Shown: positions 45,682 through 60,000, numbered from the stretch's first letter. The stretch: 64,000 bases of DNA from Daucus carota subsp. sativus (GCF_001625215.2 NC_030389.2:31485454-31549453), one strand, 5' to 3'. Numbers and translations are program-made. The notes: generated from the letters alone by a model not told the origin.

Positions 45682-45693
45682 TGGTATCCGAGC
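45682..45693 (+). promoter_or_regulatory. Primer binding site of the copia element
   Basis: TGGTATCCGAGC differs by one base from TGGTATCAGAGC, the copy of the initiator Met-tRNA 3' end used by most plant copia elements. Confidence 0.8.
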
Positions 45694-48600
45694 GAGGTTA
45701 TTGATATGCAAATCAGGATCCTTATCGTACGGAAAATCAAGAACCTAGCTTTTGATATTTGATTAGGGGAAATGTTCTTCCGGTTTGTGTTGCTGAATTT
45801 GTCTATAGGCCTAAGCAAGGATTATCTGTTGGATACTGAACTTTGGACCAGGACTTATAAATTTATATTTTAAATTTTAATAAGTTTATTTTATAAATTT
45901 GATTTAATTTATTTTAAACTTATTTATTGAGTTTATTATGAATTAATTAAATTTATTTAATGAACTGAATTAAATTTATTTTATAAACCTTATCAAATTC
46001 ATTTAATAAATTTGTTCAAATTTATTTTAGACTTGTAAAGTTTACTCTTAGACTTTATTAAATTTATCATAAATTTTATAAATTTATTTTTTAAATTTTT
46101 ATAGTTTATGATTTAAATTTAAGTTAAAATGTAAAATATAAATTTAAGAGGATTTAACTGATTATGGATATAAGTTCAAGTTCAAGGGTTCAATTTAGTT
46201 TGTTCTGGAAGCTATGATTTAATTGGACACGAGACACTTGAATATTTTCAAAAAATTAAATTTATCTAATAAATTTTAATATATTTACTAAATGAATTTG
46301 AAATAAATTTGTTCTAAACTTATTCAGTTTATTATAAATTTATTTGAATTTATTTTTTAAATATAATTAAATTTACTTTATAGATTTAACTAAGTTTATT
46401 TTTAAAACTTATTTTTAAATTTATTTTCTTTATAATTTAAACTTAGTTTAAATAATCAAGTGTCCCGTAACCTATTCAATTATTTGCACTCCAAGACAAA
46501 TCAGATTGACATATAGTTTAAACAGATCAGGCTGACAGATTACAAGAGAAACACCGGGCTTTCAAATACCAGATTCTCAGAACCGGTAATGGAGGTACAT
46601 TGATGACCCAATCCAATTGATTACTCAAAGGTTTATTAGAAGCAGTTTTCTATGTTCGACAAAGCTGATTGTGATTCGAAGAAGATTCTATTGAAGACTG
46701 ATTGGACATTACTAACAGTGAATTTTGAAGAAGGTACTTCAGGCCTTGATCTGAGTATTTACTCCTACTTGATTATCAGATCACCAGATCAGGATGGAAA
46801 TTTGCTACATCTGCAGTGAAGCATCTTTCCAGGACGAATCTTCAAGGGATTTCAATCTAACTCAGTGATTCATGGATATACAATTACACAGTGAATTGTA
46901 TCAATTCTAAATCCATCCAGAATCAACTGAACCAAAGACAGAGAACTGTGGAGGTTTAAGGATATAATTATCGAGTTACTATCGCACCAAATCAGTTTCG
47001 TGCATTTATGTCAGAACCTTAGGATTGAACAGAAGAGTTTGTAACTGTTGAATTTGACGAAGCTCAAGTCGACGAAAGTTAACACTTTTGAAGAATGTGA
47101 GGACAGAACTTCAAGGATTAGTATAACACTGTCTGAGAGGTTTAGTCATGTCAGATTCAGATGGAATCTATTGGTTTCAAGCGGAGACTCTTCAGGGTTC
47201 AGTTCAAGGAGGTTGTTTCAAAACTGAGTTGGTCAGTACACACAATATTGATTGGTATCACTAGCGAAAAGGGTTGTTATATATATTGAAGCCTCGACAA
47301 ACAAGGATGATAGGGCTTGTCTGAAATTCAAGTGGATATTTTGAAAGAAACATCACAAGTTCTTATGCTACATAAGGAAAGGTGTGAGATGGATCAGTTG
47401 CTGATGAGAAGGATGATTATAGTTATCTGGCTATCCTAGCATTCTCTGAAGATGACTCACCTCGCACTTCTCAGGTATGAATTCTTTCTAACTATGCAGT
47501 ACTTATTTCTTTATATTGAAAGCATGTTATAAATCTCTGAGTAGAATTGTTCAACACACAAGCACAAGCATGATAGCATCACAATAGATAATGTTGAACT
47601 AGTATGCTAGATGACTGTTCTGGTAACTAGGATTGATGATAATCTTGTGCATGTGTCTTTAGCAGATTCTTAACATGTCTATGAATATTTTTGACTTGAT
47701 TATTTGCAGTGGTGAGATTAGAAGCTATCCTTTGGAAAACAACTCTTAGTTTTAAGGGTTATGATCCTAGCATGTATAACTTTGTTAAAACACTTACTTT
47801 CAGATTCCCTAGTACAATTAGATTTGCTTATCTAATCTGAATTGTTTGTAAGGATTTTATTTTGTTCAATGATGGAATGTCTACCTTGGGTCAGTATAAC
47901 TATTAGAACTTCATGTTAGATCTAAAACTGACTTAGGTAATAGAGATAGTATAATGCCATATAACAACAGATTGGAATCAGATCCTTATGCTCTTAGAAG
48001 ATTATTGAATATATGTAATTCTACTTGATACCTGTTGCACTTGTATTAATTGGTTTAAGTAGAGAGTACCAAATCTTCTGAATTGCATAACTGCCTGTCT
48101 TGCTCTTGTCTTATCTTTGATTGTTTGCCATGTGTATTCAACATCATGTCTGCTTATTTTCATGTCATGAATGCATGTCTTTGTACTTGCATTGATTTTA
48201 GAAAAGCATGTTTGAGAATCACATTAGGGCAATATCTAGATAAGAATTAGCATGTTAAGGTTGCTTCTGTTGTTACCACTGTTAAAGAAAAATCTCTAAT
48301 CCATCCGGACCCAGTTATGATTGGGAACCATAGAACTCTTTCCATTTGTGATTGCAGGTTACATATGTTCCATATGAATTTTGGTGCACTCTATTTGCTG
48401 AGTAGCTGAAATCATATGATTCACAAAAAGTACCATGTTAGCAAATGTGATCGTGTGAGCATTTCCGTCAATAATCTTTGAAAGATGACAACAAAGATTC
48501 TCTTGCGGGACATGCCTGTTTTCCTGGAATGTCATCATGGAAGCATATCTTTCTTGCAAGGAGTCAAAGCACACAAATTCTTAGTATCAGACTGTTCTCT

Positions 48601-51600
48601 GACAAAGGACATTATGTCAGTTCAAGGAATAGTGTTTTATCTCAAATCAGGAAGGATGTGAATTTGCTCGTAGCTAATATGTAACTTCAACTAAAGATGG
48701 AGTGAGCTGTTTCGATAGTAAAGCTTCATCAGATAAGTGTTAGCTATAGCATCTGAAGCTCTCGCACTTGTATGTCAAAACAAGGAGCTCTTTCTATTCG
48801 TAAGAAGAGAATTGGTGAGAGGACTACCTCATTTGAAATTCATTATGGATGAAGATTATGAGGTATGTTAATAGGGAAGTCGAAGGAGCATCGCACAGAA
48901 GCAAAGATATGATCAACATTACTGAGCCGCTTCAGATGATACATATGGATTTCTACGGATCAGTTAATGTCATGTCTACAACAAAGCCAGATATCTTTTT
49001 GCGATGATCATTGACTACTCTAGATGCATTCGTGTTGTTCATATGTGTTCGAAGGACAAGATGTCACAAATGAAGGTTGATCAAGATGAACCCTGATCAT
49101 TGATAAATCCATAAAGACACCATTCTTTCCAGTGGCCAATCAGAAGCAAACACTAACTCTTGGTATGTGTTTGGAGGAAAATGCCTCTTTGAAAGTCTTG
49201 CATTTGAAAATCAAAGAATATTTTCCTCGGCTACTCAATGGAGTCTACAGTCTACATGGTGATTATGATTGATCAACAGAAGGTGATTGTAACTCTAGAT
49301 GGGACGTTGAACGACACTTTGCTCCAAGCTGTTAAAGGTGATATTATTGGTATAATGATGATTCAGATCCAAGCAGAATCTCTTTGCAAGGATAAGGATT
49401 ATTGAAGAAATCTCAGCAACAGCTTAGGGGGAGCATTTGGTGGATCCACTAGTCAAACTCAACACCAAATTGAAGATGAACAGGACATATGAAGAACGTA
49501 TCTGCTTAGACAAAGGGTTTGAAGTCAATATCATTCTCGGGTTCTAGTTCTTAAATGTTCCTAATGGTGAAGTGAAGACTGGGAGAGCTATTGTGAAAAG
49601 ATGTCGCTTCTCTGGGTTTCAATCTAAATTGAAACTTAAGGAAGACTCAGAAGCTCTTTAAGGGATCCAGATTGAGTGATTGCACAGCAAGATGATCTCA
49701 ATCAGTTATAAAGCAGATTGTGCGGATTCTGATACCCTGTCCTAAAGACAATTCAGTATTTAGTACTTGTCGGGTATTCAGATTCCAACTGGATGTTTTT
49801 GGCTCTGTTACGGAGGACAAGCCAATTTGGTTGCTAAGAGTTACTACAAAGGAAAAGGTTATGAAGATGATGGAAACAGAATCTTCAAGTTCAGGACTCT
49901 ACATCTTAGGGGACTCAACGACCTTCATGATTTAACTAAAGCACCATTGACGAGACTCGGGTTCAGGATATTACAGTGAGCTAGAAGATGAAGATTCATA
50001 CAATATTTCAAGGACTTTGCAGTTGCAGATCCAACGAATTTTTTTTTCTCTTTCTTCACCAGCTCTGTATGAGTTGCTATCCAACACCTGATGATCGTCA
50101 CGGACATGGTATGACTTCTGACTAACATATTATTTTAATATCTGTTTGCTAGAGTCATATTTGGTATCCAAATTATTACCTCTCATGATACAAGGCACAC
50201 ACATATGACAATATGTGCTGTGATACCATGATTATATTATATGTGGACTAACGTCACTTGTGCAAGATAATTGCTAAGTGAATGCAGATTAGTGATATGA
50301 TGAGTTTGTTGGAAAGTTGCAATTCTTTATGGTCTACTAGTTAGCCTGAAGAATGATGGCAATAAAAGGAAGTCAAGGATCTTTTGAATATGCGCATTTT
50401 GAAAGATTCTAGACCTACCATGACTTATGCCAACAGCCACTGGACTTGATCAGTACAAGAGAGGTACATCAACTGAAATGTCAAGTCTCAGAGGTATTCA
50501 ACTTATCACTTTACTTAACTGCAAGTGGATCACATACTATATTTTCCATAAGGTATTACTTATTTCATGAGCATGTCTATTGTATTTCTTGAATGAATTC
50601 ATGAGTATTAAATTGTCTATACATAGGACTTGTGAATTTATTTAAAATTTAGTACCTCGTGCTTTTTGCTATTCTATGTGATTGCCCTGTTTATTGCTTT
50701 GCATGCTTAGATGGTGATTATATGTTTTAGCATGAGTGTTTGTTATTTCAATTATTTAAATTGTGTTGCATGACAATTAAGTGACTTATTTGTTCATGAT
50801 TAAAATGATTAGAGATGACATGAAGCATGACTTAATTATGTTATTTTTCTTGATCTATACCTCTTTAACAATTGGTATCTAGTAGAGAAATTTATCATAA
50901 TATAGTTGTGATATATTTGTATTTGTGAACATACTTAGGATTACTTTCTAGGTTGACTTCATTTATATTGATATATGATCTTTAGCATGACTTATTTGTT
51001 TCTAGACTTGTGACTTGTATGAGTAATAATTGGTATGTGATTAGAATCTAGTTAGAATTTAGTCGTGATATATACTAGTATTTGTGGAGTTACTTAGATC
51101 TCTCTAGGATGAATCCATATATATTAGTGTATATATATACTTGAAGCATAACTATTTGTATTGGATATTTGATGATTTATTAATTGATATTTTATTTCAT
51201 GTCTAACTGCATATAGTTGTGATACTTTTAGTGTTAGTGATATTTTGCATGCTTATATGTAGATCACTAAAATTAATTGTTAATATTTTCTGCGAGGAGT
51301 TGTGTGAGTTTAGTCGTACTTAAATGCTTACATGTATAGGACTTGTGAACTTTTCTTCAACTTTTCCTCGGGCTTGCGAATATCTTTGTATGATTGTCAT
51401 GATTTTAGTTTTTATATGTTGATCTGATAATTATATGATATTGCGTAGGTAATTATTATTTTATCTTAGTTAAATTGTGATCCACAATTATATGCTTATT
51501 TGTTTCATGATTAACTTTGATAGAATAATAGAAGCATGATTAATTCATTTTTGAAATATTTAATTGGTATCTGGTTTTGATGCTTTATTGATGTTTTATT

Positions 51601-52317
51601 TTTGAATTGATTGTGATGTATTGGCACTGGTGAAATATTGTTGCATATTTCTTAAAACCACTGGTGCTAATATATTTTAGGTGTTTAATATTCTGAGTAC
51701 AAAGGAGACAACATATTCTTTATTTTGTCTCATATATATGTTCTGGAGTGGTGAGTTTCTTCAAAGAAATTTTCTTATCAATTGATTCCAGCAATTGGTA
51801 TCCACTATTCTATTTCATAAATATTTCTTAGAATATTTTGCATCTATACATGTAGCGTCATAGGACGAGACATTGATTATCTTGTATTACACTACTTGGT
51901 GATCTTTGTCACTTGCAGCGTCTGTTTTGACGATGTGCTAGTATGAGGCCTTTTCACTAATTAGTGTGGCGAGTGCTTTATACACTATAGCGCATAAAAT
52001 TTCTTGTTTCCTGTTAAAATTGTAGTGAGAAACAGGAGTCTATGTCTTTTTCAAAGACAAGTTCACTTAAACCTTTTATGCATAGATTCAGACTCTCGTA
52101 CTCAAACCAGTTTTTAATGGAAAACTTTGATTCTTTCATCGGTTGAGATTGTCATTCTTTATGAAAATCATTTTTACAATCACAACTGATTCATTTTTTC
52201 CTTAAAAGATAAAATGCAATTGCTTTCATTCAAGATCATAGATTTTCTAAAATGCATTTATATCTCTTTCTGTTCTTCGGAACTTAATCAGCCTCTTGGC
52301 TTTCCTAGATAGACTAC
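45694..52317 (+). pseudogene. Decayed copia-type interior
   Basis: No long open frame remains. 45840-46450 is an AATTTATTTTATAAATTT-type low-complexity tract. Traces of pol are readable: an integrase piece at about 48918-49065 (EPLQMIHMDFYGSVNVM, then in another frame IIDYSRCIRVVHMCSKDKM), and an RT start at about 49815-49880 (ANLVAKSYYKGKGYEDD, compare the family's LVAKGY..EGIDY). 50560-51800 carries diverged repeats with AATTGGTAT(C/G)T and TAGTTGTGATA. The interior breaks at 52317 against an Athila gag. A SIRE/Maximus affiliation is likely but not proven. Confidence 0.65.
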
Positions 52318-53577
52318 CTTGTTGTGAGCTTTCATCTCATTGATACTTGCACCGATGCCATTGATACTTGCATCAATTCCATCATTTTTCTTTACCTGTG
52401 TTGAAATAAATCCTTCCAAGAGAGTCTCCAAGTTGGATTTTTGTGGTTGAACTGGTGCATTGAAAGGTGCTCTTGGTTGAAAACCAGGTGGTTGAGATTG
52501 AGCTTGGTTATTCTTGTATGAGAAATTTGGATGATCTTTCCAACCAGGATTGTACGTGTTGGAGTAAGGATTGTATTGTTGCCTCTGATTCTGATTGTAA
52601 AGGGCATTTGCTTGCTCCATAGCCATATCAGATGAATTGTATTGACAAGCATATTGAGTGTGCCCTTGTGTACCACATATTTCACACAAAGCAACTGTAG
52701 ATGAAGATCCAGACTTTAGCTCCTTGATCTCATTAGCCAGTTCTTTCATAGAACTCGTCAACATGGTTAAAGCATCAACATCGTACTTACCACCCTTCTT
52801 GGGTTGATTTCGATCACTGTAAGGATAATTGTCATTAGACGCCATCTCGTCTAAAAGAGTTCTTGCATCTTCGGTACTCTTTGCCATAACTGATCCGCCA
52901 GATGCGGCATCGATAAAGATTCGAAACTCTTGTGTCAACCCATTATAGAATGTTTGGATCAGCAACCAATCAGGAATTCCATGGTGAGGACATTGCCTTT
53001 GAAGGCGTTTGAATCTTTTCCAAGCATCATGTAGTGATTCATCATCTTCTTGACGAAAATTAGATATGTCATTCCTTAGCTTGGCAGTCTTCTTTTGGCT
53101 AAAGAATTTGAGTAGAAAGGCCTTTGCTAAGACATCCCAAGTAGTAAATTTGTTTGGCCCTTCATCTTTCAACCAATCCTTAGCTGCATCCCGAAGAGAA
53201 AATGGAAACAAACGCAGCTTGATAGCATCATCAGGGACATTGGTCAGCTTTATCATATCACACTTTTCAAGAAAACTCTCGAGATGATCAACTGGATTTT
53301 CAGAAGCCAAGCCCGCAAAAGAATCATTAGAGATGAATTGAATGAACTGAGGCTTGAGCTCGAAGTGAGTAGCTGTGACAGCTGGTCTGAGAATAGAGGA
53401 CATGACGCCTGTAGTGTCTGGCATACCATACTCCCTCAAAGATTTCGCTGGTACTTCTTCGCCCATAGTTTCCTTGTTTTTGTTTCTCCTTTGCTCACCG
53501 GATTGCTTTCTTGCTGTAGCTTCAATTTCAGGATCAAGTGGAATCAAATTTTCTGTACCTGAACTTCGAGTGTGCAT
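52318..53577 (-). pseudogene. Second Athila gag, truncated
   Basis: The first 420 codons of gag are open and nearly identical to 62411-61152 (for example Lys for Glu near codon 262). Homology ends after INEMKAHNK, and eight or nine unrelated codons follow to a chance stop. It still has the gag domain and the CCHC knuckle ([14 protein letters not shown]). It would make a capsid-like protein without protease. Confidence 0.9.
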
Positions 53578-53688
53578 ATATCAAGAAAACTAGAACAAAG
53601 GATCAGAAAACAAGAGATAATAGCCGAAGCAACACAACTAAAGACTTAGCTAAAAATATCAAAAATAGACTAATCTAACACTACTTTG

Positions 53689-53706
53689 TCCCCGGCAGCG
53701 GCGCCA
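53689..53706 (-). promoter_or_regulatory. Primer binding site of the truncated Athila unit
   Basis: On the minus strand TGGCGCCGCTGCCGGGGA, six bases inside the LTR edge. It is the same as that of the full unit. Confidence 0.9.
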
Positions 53707-53712
53707 AAAATT

Positions 53713-55003
53713 TGACAAGGCTGTCGTATACCTATTAAATAAAAATCCCAACAAATCCTCCTAACAATGTAGCAGGGTAAGTCGGAGTCGATCCCACAGA
53801 GACAAATGTGTCAAACACTAGTTATTTCTGACCAATTTCAACTAAGCAAAGAACACAATAATATTTTAGAGATGATTATACTAATTATACGAAAGCAAAT
53901 ATGGATTTTATCAATTAATTAAAAACATCCAGAATTAAGTATCCCCACTAGCATGAATCAATGCAATTACGATTCCCTACCCCAATCAATCAAATATATT
54001 ACTCAAGAGGAAAGATGCGCCCTATAAAATACCATTAACCTCTTCCGAGTATTAATGGCTTCTCTAAAAATACAATCAAGCCTATTTCCATGGTATCATG
54101 CAATTTAGAGACATTAAACACAGCATCCTGGCTTCCTAACAATCCATTCTACCTATTTCCATGGAGAATTTCATGTCCTTATTGGATAAATCACAACCAT
54201 CTAAATCCAACTTCCGATGGTAAATAGATATCGGTTCGAACAAATCACATAATCATGCCTGACATGTAATTGTTAATCAACACAACTCAATAAGCGAGAG
54301 CAATTAACTAATCAAATTGGGGTTGGGGGAATCATGCATCTATCATAGCTAGGGTTCAACTTAACCCCGGATTATAGATCTACTCACTCATAATTAAACT
54401 AACAAAACACAAGATGTAATAAAAACGCATAATTAAACTATTATTGAGAATAGAGAAACAACCTTCAATCTTCAAATCTTGAACAAGAAGAAAAGTAAAA
54501 GTCTCTCCCTTCTCTCTCTATCTCTATGTATGTATCTCTAATAAAAACTACTAATTGACCTCCTATAATAAAAGTATTTTAATGCTTTTATGAAATTACA
54601 AGGCAGTCTCCGAAACCGAATAGGAGTCTGTAATTAAAATTCGCAGGTCTGCTTTCTCCACAGTTTTTGGGCTTTTCCAGTTGGGTTTTGGATATTGGAC
54701 CATCTTTGAATCAAAGAAAATTCTCTAAGCTTCGCGTGGGCTGTAAGATCGTCAAAATCTGATGTACGGAACTCCAGATATGGCCCAAACAGCGAAATAA
54801 TACGTGTAGCCCAATAAATCCGAATTTCCATCCAAATTTGAGTCCAATTAAGCTTTATTTCTTCAAATCCTTCCAACTTTAGGAATTCCTTGCACTCTAC
54901 AATAAAACATTAAAATCTATTAAATAAATATCCAAATCAATGCAAAATACAATTAAATATGAGAATAAAATCATTTAGAATATATATAAAATATACTCTA
55001 TCA
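53713..55003 (-). repeat. Shared Athila LTR (3' LTR of the full unit)
   Basis: 1291 bp; on the plus strand it opens TGACAAGG and closes CTCTATCA. It matches 62547-63838 except for about four differences. It serves as 3' LTR of the full unit and as 5' LTR of the truncated one. Confidence 0.95.
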
Positions 55004-55020
55004 AAATATCCCCACACTAA
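55004..55020 (-). promoter_or_regulatory. Polypurine tract of the Athila element
   Basis: On the minus strand AGTGTGGGGATATTT runs directly into the LTR. A second copy of AGTGTGGGGAT lies at about 56350-56360. Confidence 0.75.
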
Positions 55021-57078
55021 GCATTTGCACGTCCTCGGGCAAATAAGCGAAATAAAATATCTATAACTAACTACCATCACTTTCGTAGATGACACGATTG
55101 CATTGAGCGCATGCAACAAGCCGTTAAACCCCTAGGCAGCCCTAGTAGGACGAGTTTTGTCTCGTGAGGGTTTATAGAAGATATACCCACAAAATCAAAT
55201 ATTTTCTACCAAGTCTCAAGGATGCAACTAATATGAATGTCAACTAAATGAATATGTATATACAATCATGAAAGCATTAACCTCGTCAACATATAATCTT
55301 CAGAATAAGCGACATTCAAGGCATTCATCTGTCTCGCATATTAGTCATGCAACTCTTCCAATGCAAGTACGGAGTGCACCGTGTGTGCTTAACATGCTCT
55401 CTAATGAAACAAAACATAGACCAACAAACTTCAACAGAGTCTTAACCATGAGCCGTTAATCAGAACAATGCTTAAACACTTCGTTATATTAGAGTCAACT
55501 ATAGCTCAGGGTCACAAAGGAATTTCTATGCCTCTCTTATATTTTTCTTATACATATTTTTTTTCATGCTCGGTCTAAGATCGGGACGCTTCTCAGGGTA
55601 AGTGAGTCACGACCACCATAAGACTTCGCTAGCTCATGTTTTCTCTTTTTTTTTCTTTCTCTTTTTTTTTTTTTTGAAGTCAAGTAATTCTCCAGTAACC
55701 AAGGGTTGTGAAAAGTCACCAAGAAAATTTTTATTTCTAATACCATTGCACTTAATACCAGCACAGGTACATGGATCGTCCTCTTCACATGAAATTAAAT
55801 TGTCACCCACTGATCTCAAAGGAGTACTCGATACTTTATTTCAATATTCTATTTTTTTCTGTTTTTTTTTTTTAGAAAGGCATATACATCCCACATCTCC
55901 CCTAAACATAAGACTTACATACTCTAAGTTCAAAAGGGAATAGTCAAAATTCTACGCTCGGCTCATAGCTAAAACTCAAGAATTAAGCTAGCCTAAGTCT
56001 CGTCTCTAGAGCAGTTTATAGCGTAAATAAAATTTCCGCACAAACAATTTTTAAGCATGCAAGACATCACATATGATCGAGACTACTAGCCAAGAAATTA
56101 TGTGAATAAACTCATCACAAGAAATTAACTTGGTATCATATGCTTTCATGAATTATACAAATGCAACCTAAAAAGAAAAATAAAAAAAATGCATACAAAA
56201 TTAAATAACTACATGCTCTAATTTAAATGCAACTAGCATGAATTTCCTAAACTTAAGACAAGGTAATATACAATTTTTTTTATAATTTTTCTATTTTTTT
56301 TTTAAATTTTAATCATATATATATTTTTTTTTGATTCATTAAGAACTCATCCCCACACTAGAATGGTTCATTGTCCTCAATGAATAATATATAAATATGT
56401 AATATATAATATAATAATATATAAATAAAAATATTAGAAAAGAAACTCCCCTGAAGCGTTCAAATTGAAGTGTTCCATGCTTTTGCACAAGAGTCATGTT
56501 GGCCTACTGGTAGAGATGTTGGCCTTGTGTTCAGCAGGTAAAGGGTTCGATTCTCTGGTTCCAAACCTACTGCCAAGACGCACAAGACTGAAGGAATGGG
56601 CTGGGCTTGCAGCGGGCTCTGGATTGTCTGGCAGCGCGCACAAGACAGCGGTAGGTAGTAGCTTCGGAGCTGTGGCGAGAGAATGCAGAGCCACAGCTCT
56701 TTTCGTTCTGCTGAGGCCTCCTACTCGAGAGCTGTGAGGAGGAAACAAAGAGCTGCAGCTCTAAAAATTTTGCCCAAGCGAGTCATGGGGAGCGTTGGGA
56801 GCCGCTCCAAAATTTCTTCTGAGCCTTCGTTTTATTCTAAAATTGTTAGAAATATTTCTATATCCCTGAAACACTTCACAAAATATATCAACGCATCTTG
56901 ATGGAGTAAAAATAATATATAAATCTCTCTATTAAAATATTCCTACTACTACTACTACTACTATAATAATAATAAATATGATAATTATAATAGTAATTAT
57001 TATACAAACTTACAAGAATCATGGGTTGCCTCCCAAGAAGCGCTTTTCTTTAACGTCTTTGGCTAGACATCTGCAGAG
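55021..57078 (-). other. Athila 3' non-coding region
   Basis: No env-like frame is found. Contents on the minus strand: a TTGAGGACAATG motif followed by AGTGTGGGGATGAG (about 56345-56380), a combination common near the 3' end of Athila/Tat-group elements; poly-T/poly-A tracts; a SINE (56499-56767); and an ATT/ACT trinucleotide run (56945-56975). Confidence 0.6.
56499..56767 (+). mobile_element. tRNA-derived SINE
   Basis: The head resembles a tRNA: A-box-like TGGCCTACTGGTAGAG near its start and B box GGTTCGATTCTC at 56547-56558. It ends CTCTAAAAA. Flanking direct repeats are TTTTGCACAAGAGTCATG (56481-56498) and TTTTGCCCAAGCGAGTCATG (56768-56787), a target duplication of about 18 bp. Pol III transcription from internal boxes and LINE-driven insertion are the family norm. 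Confidence 0.85.
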
Positions 57079-60000
57079 TTATTCTGATGAAGGGGTAGAA
57101 AGTAGAATCTCCACTTTCTCTTCTATTGGCTCGCCAGCTCTGTAATGTTTTATTCTTTGGCCGTTCACCTTAAAAGTTCCACCACTTGTATTCCATAATT
57201 CAATGGAGCCATAAGGGTAGACTTTTCGAATTTTAAATGGACCTGACCATCTTGAACGAAGCTTACCAGGAAAAAGTTTCAATCTGGAATTAAATAAAAG
57301 AACCAAATCACCTTCATTAAATTCCCTTCGCAGTAGATTCTTGTCATGCCATCTTTTTGTCTTCTCCTTGTAGAGCTTAGAACTTTCATAAGCCTCAAAA
57401 CGAAGCTCATCTAGCTCATTAAGTTGAAGAAGTCTCTTCTCACCAGCTGCCAATGGATCAAAATTTAAGCTTTTAATGGCCCAGAATGCACGATGTTCTA
57501 ACTCAACTGGAAGATGACAGGCTTTCCCATAAACCAATCTGTATGGAGTTGTCCCAATAGGAGTTTTAAATGCAGTCCTATACGCCCAAAGTGCATCATC
57601 AAGTTTCATAGACCAATCTTTCCTTGATTTTGCAACCGTCTTCTCCAAGATGGTCTTAATTTCACGGTTGGAGATCTCAACTTGACCACTAGTTTGAGGA
57701 TGATAGGAAAGGCCTATCTTATGATGTACTCCATATTTCTTCAACATAGCTTCAAAGCGATTTTCAAGAAAATGCTTTCCTCCGTCACTAATTAGAATCC
57801 TTGGCACTCCAAATCTAGGAAAAATTGTCTTCTTGAAGAATTTGCTCACAACACGCGCATCATTAGTAGGAGTTGCAATGGCTTCAACCCACTTAGAAAC
57901 ATAGTCGACGGCGAGTAAGATGTATTTGTTCCCAAACGATGAAGGGAATGGTCCCATAAAGTCAACTCCCCAAACATCAAAAGGTTCTACTTCGAGTATG
58001 TTGTTTAGAGGCATCTCATTTCTCCTTGAGATATTTCCGGTTCTTTGACAACGATCACAAGAGTGAACATAGAGATGAACATCCTTAAAAAGAGTGGGCC
58101 AGTAAAAACCGCATTGAAGAATCTTTGCAGCAGTTTTAGTAGTACTTGCATGGCCTCCACATGGTGAATCATGACAATGTGAGATTATAGAGGCAATCTC
58201 ACTTTCGGGAACACATCTTCTAATAACACCATCCGCACAAGATTTGTAGAGAAAAGGATCATCCCAAAAGTGCCTCCTCACATCATAGAAAAACTTCTTC
58301 TTTTGTTGAGATGAATACCCGTGAGGAACAGTACCACTAGCCAAATAATTAGCTATATCAGCAAACCAAGGAACATCTATCCTTGCAAGAGAAAATAGAT
58401 GATCATCAGGAAATGAATCATCAATTGGAAGGTCTTTAGCACAATCCCCACCAAGAACAAGACGTGAAAGATGATCAGCAACCACGTTCTCAGCCCCTTT
58501 CTTGTCCTTAATTTCCAAGTCAAATTCTTGGAGAAGTAGAATCCAACGAATCAAGCGAGGCTTTGCATCTTTCTTGTTCATTAAGTATTTCAGTGCTGCA
58601 TGATCAGTGTGAACAATAACTTTTGAGCCAACAAGATATGATCGAAATTTTTCCATTGCATAGACCACTGCTAGCAGTTCCTTCTCCGTTGTTGCATAAT
58701 TAATCTGAGCTCCATCTAGGGTCTTACTTGTATAATAGATGGCATGAAGCTTTCCATCCTTCCTTTGTCCCAAGACCGCACCAATAGCTTGATCACTAGC
58801 ATCACACATGATTTCAAATGGCAAATTCCAATCTGGAGGTTGTATGATTGGAGCAGAGATAAGAGCTTTCTTTAACCTGTCAAAGGCCTCAACACAAGCA
58901 TCATTAAAAACAAAAGGGACATCTTTGCCTAAGAGCTCAGTTAGAGGTCGAGCAATTTTTGAAAAATCTTTTATAAAGCGGCGGTAAAATCCCGCATGAC
59001 CAAGAAAACTTCTTATACCCTTCACCGAGGTTGGGGGTGATAAGCGCTCGACAACCTCTACCTTAGCTCTATCGACCTCGATGCCTCTATTTGAGACAAC
59101 ATGACCCAAAACAACTCCCTCTTGTACCATAAAATGGCATTTTTCCCAGTTTAAAACTAGACTAACTTCCTTACATCTACGAAGCACCTTTTCTAAATTA
59201 TGCAAACAGATGTCAAAAGATGTTCCGTAAACAGAGAAGTCATCCATAAAAACTTCCATTATATTTTCAATAAAATCTGAGAAAATTGCCATCATACAAC
59301 GTTGAAAGGTTGGAGGAGCACCACATAATCCAAATGGTAGTCTGCGATATGCAAACGTACCATAAGGACATGTAAAGGTCGTCTTTTCCCGATCATCCGG
59401 ATGGAGGGGAATTTGAAAGAAGCCCGAATATCCATCCAAATAACAGAAAAAGGAATGTTTTGCCAACCTTTCAAGCATTTGGTCAATAAAAGGGAGAGGA
59501 AAATGATCTTTTCTGGTGGCTTTATTCAATTTACGATAATCAATACACATACGCCACCCGGTAACAGTTCTAGTAGAAATTAACTCACCCTTATCATTTT
59601 TTACGACGGTCATTCCTCCTTTCTTTGGAACTACTTGTACAGGGCTAACCCACTTACTATCAGAGATAGGGTAGATTATACCTGCATCAAGAAGTTTTAG
59701 AACCTCCTTTTTGACTACTTCCATCATATTAGGATTAAGTCTCCTTTGAGGTTCTCTAGAGGAGGCGTGTTCGTCCTCAAGAATGATTTTATGCATGCAC
59801 AAAGATGGGTTGATGCCCTTAATATCATCAATGGTGTACCCGATGACACTTTTATATGTTTTTAAAATCATGAGCAAACGCTCAATTTGATTGTCATCAA
59901 GCTCAGCATTGACAATAATAGGATATGTACTATTAGGACCCATAAACACATATTTCAAAGATGCAGGAAGTGGTTTTAGTTCTACCTGAGGAGGCGTAGT

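Noticed and set aside
52392..52694. 100-codon minus-strand frame
   Set aside because: An out-of-frame shadow of gag; the same shadow appears at 61226-61528 in the other gag copy.
55602..55943. 113-codon plus-strand frame with a Phe run
   Set aside because: It crosses poly-T tracts in the Athila tail and has no domain; not an env gene.
56499..56575. A tRNA gene
   Set aside because: A and B boxes are present but no cloverleaf closes, and the unit has a 269-bp body, an A-rich end and target repeats, which make it a SINE.
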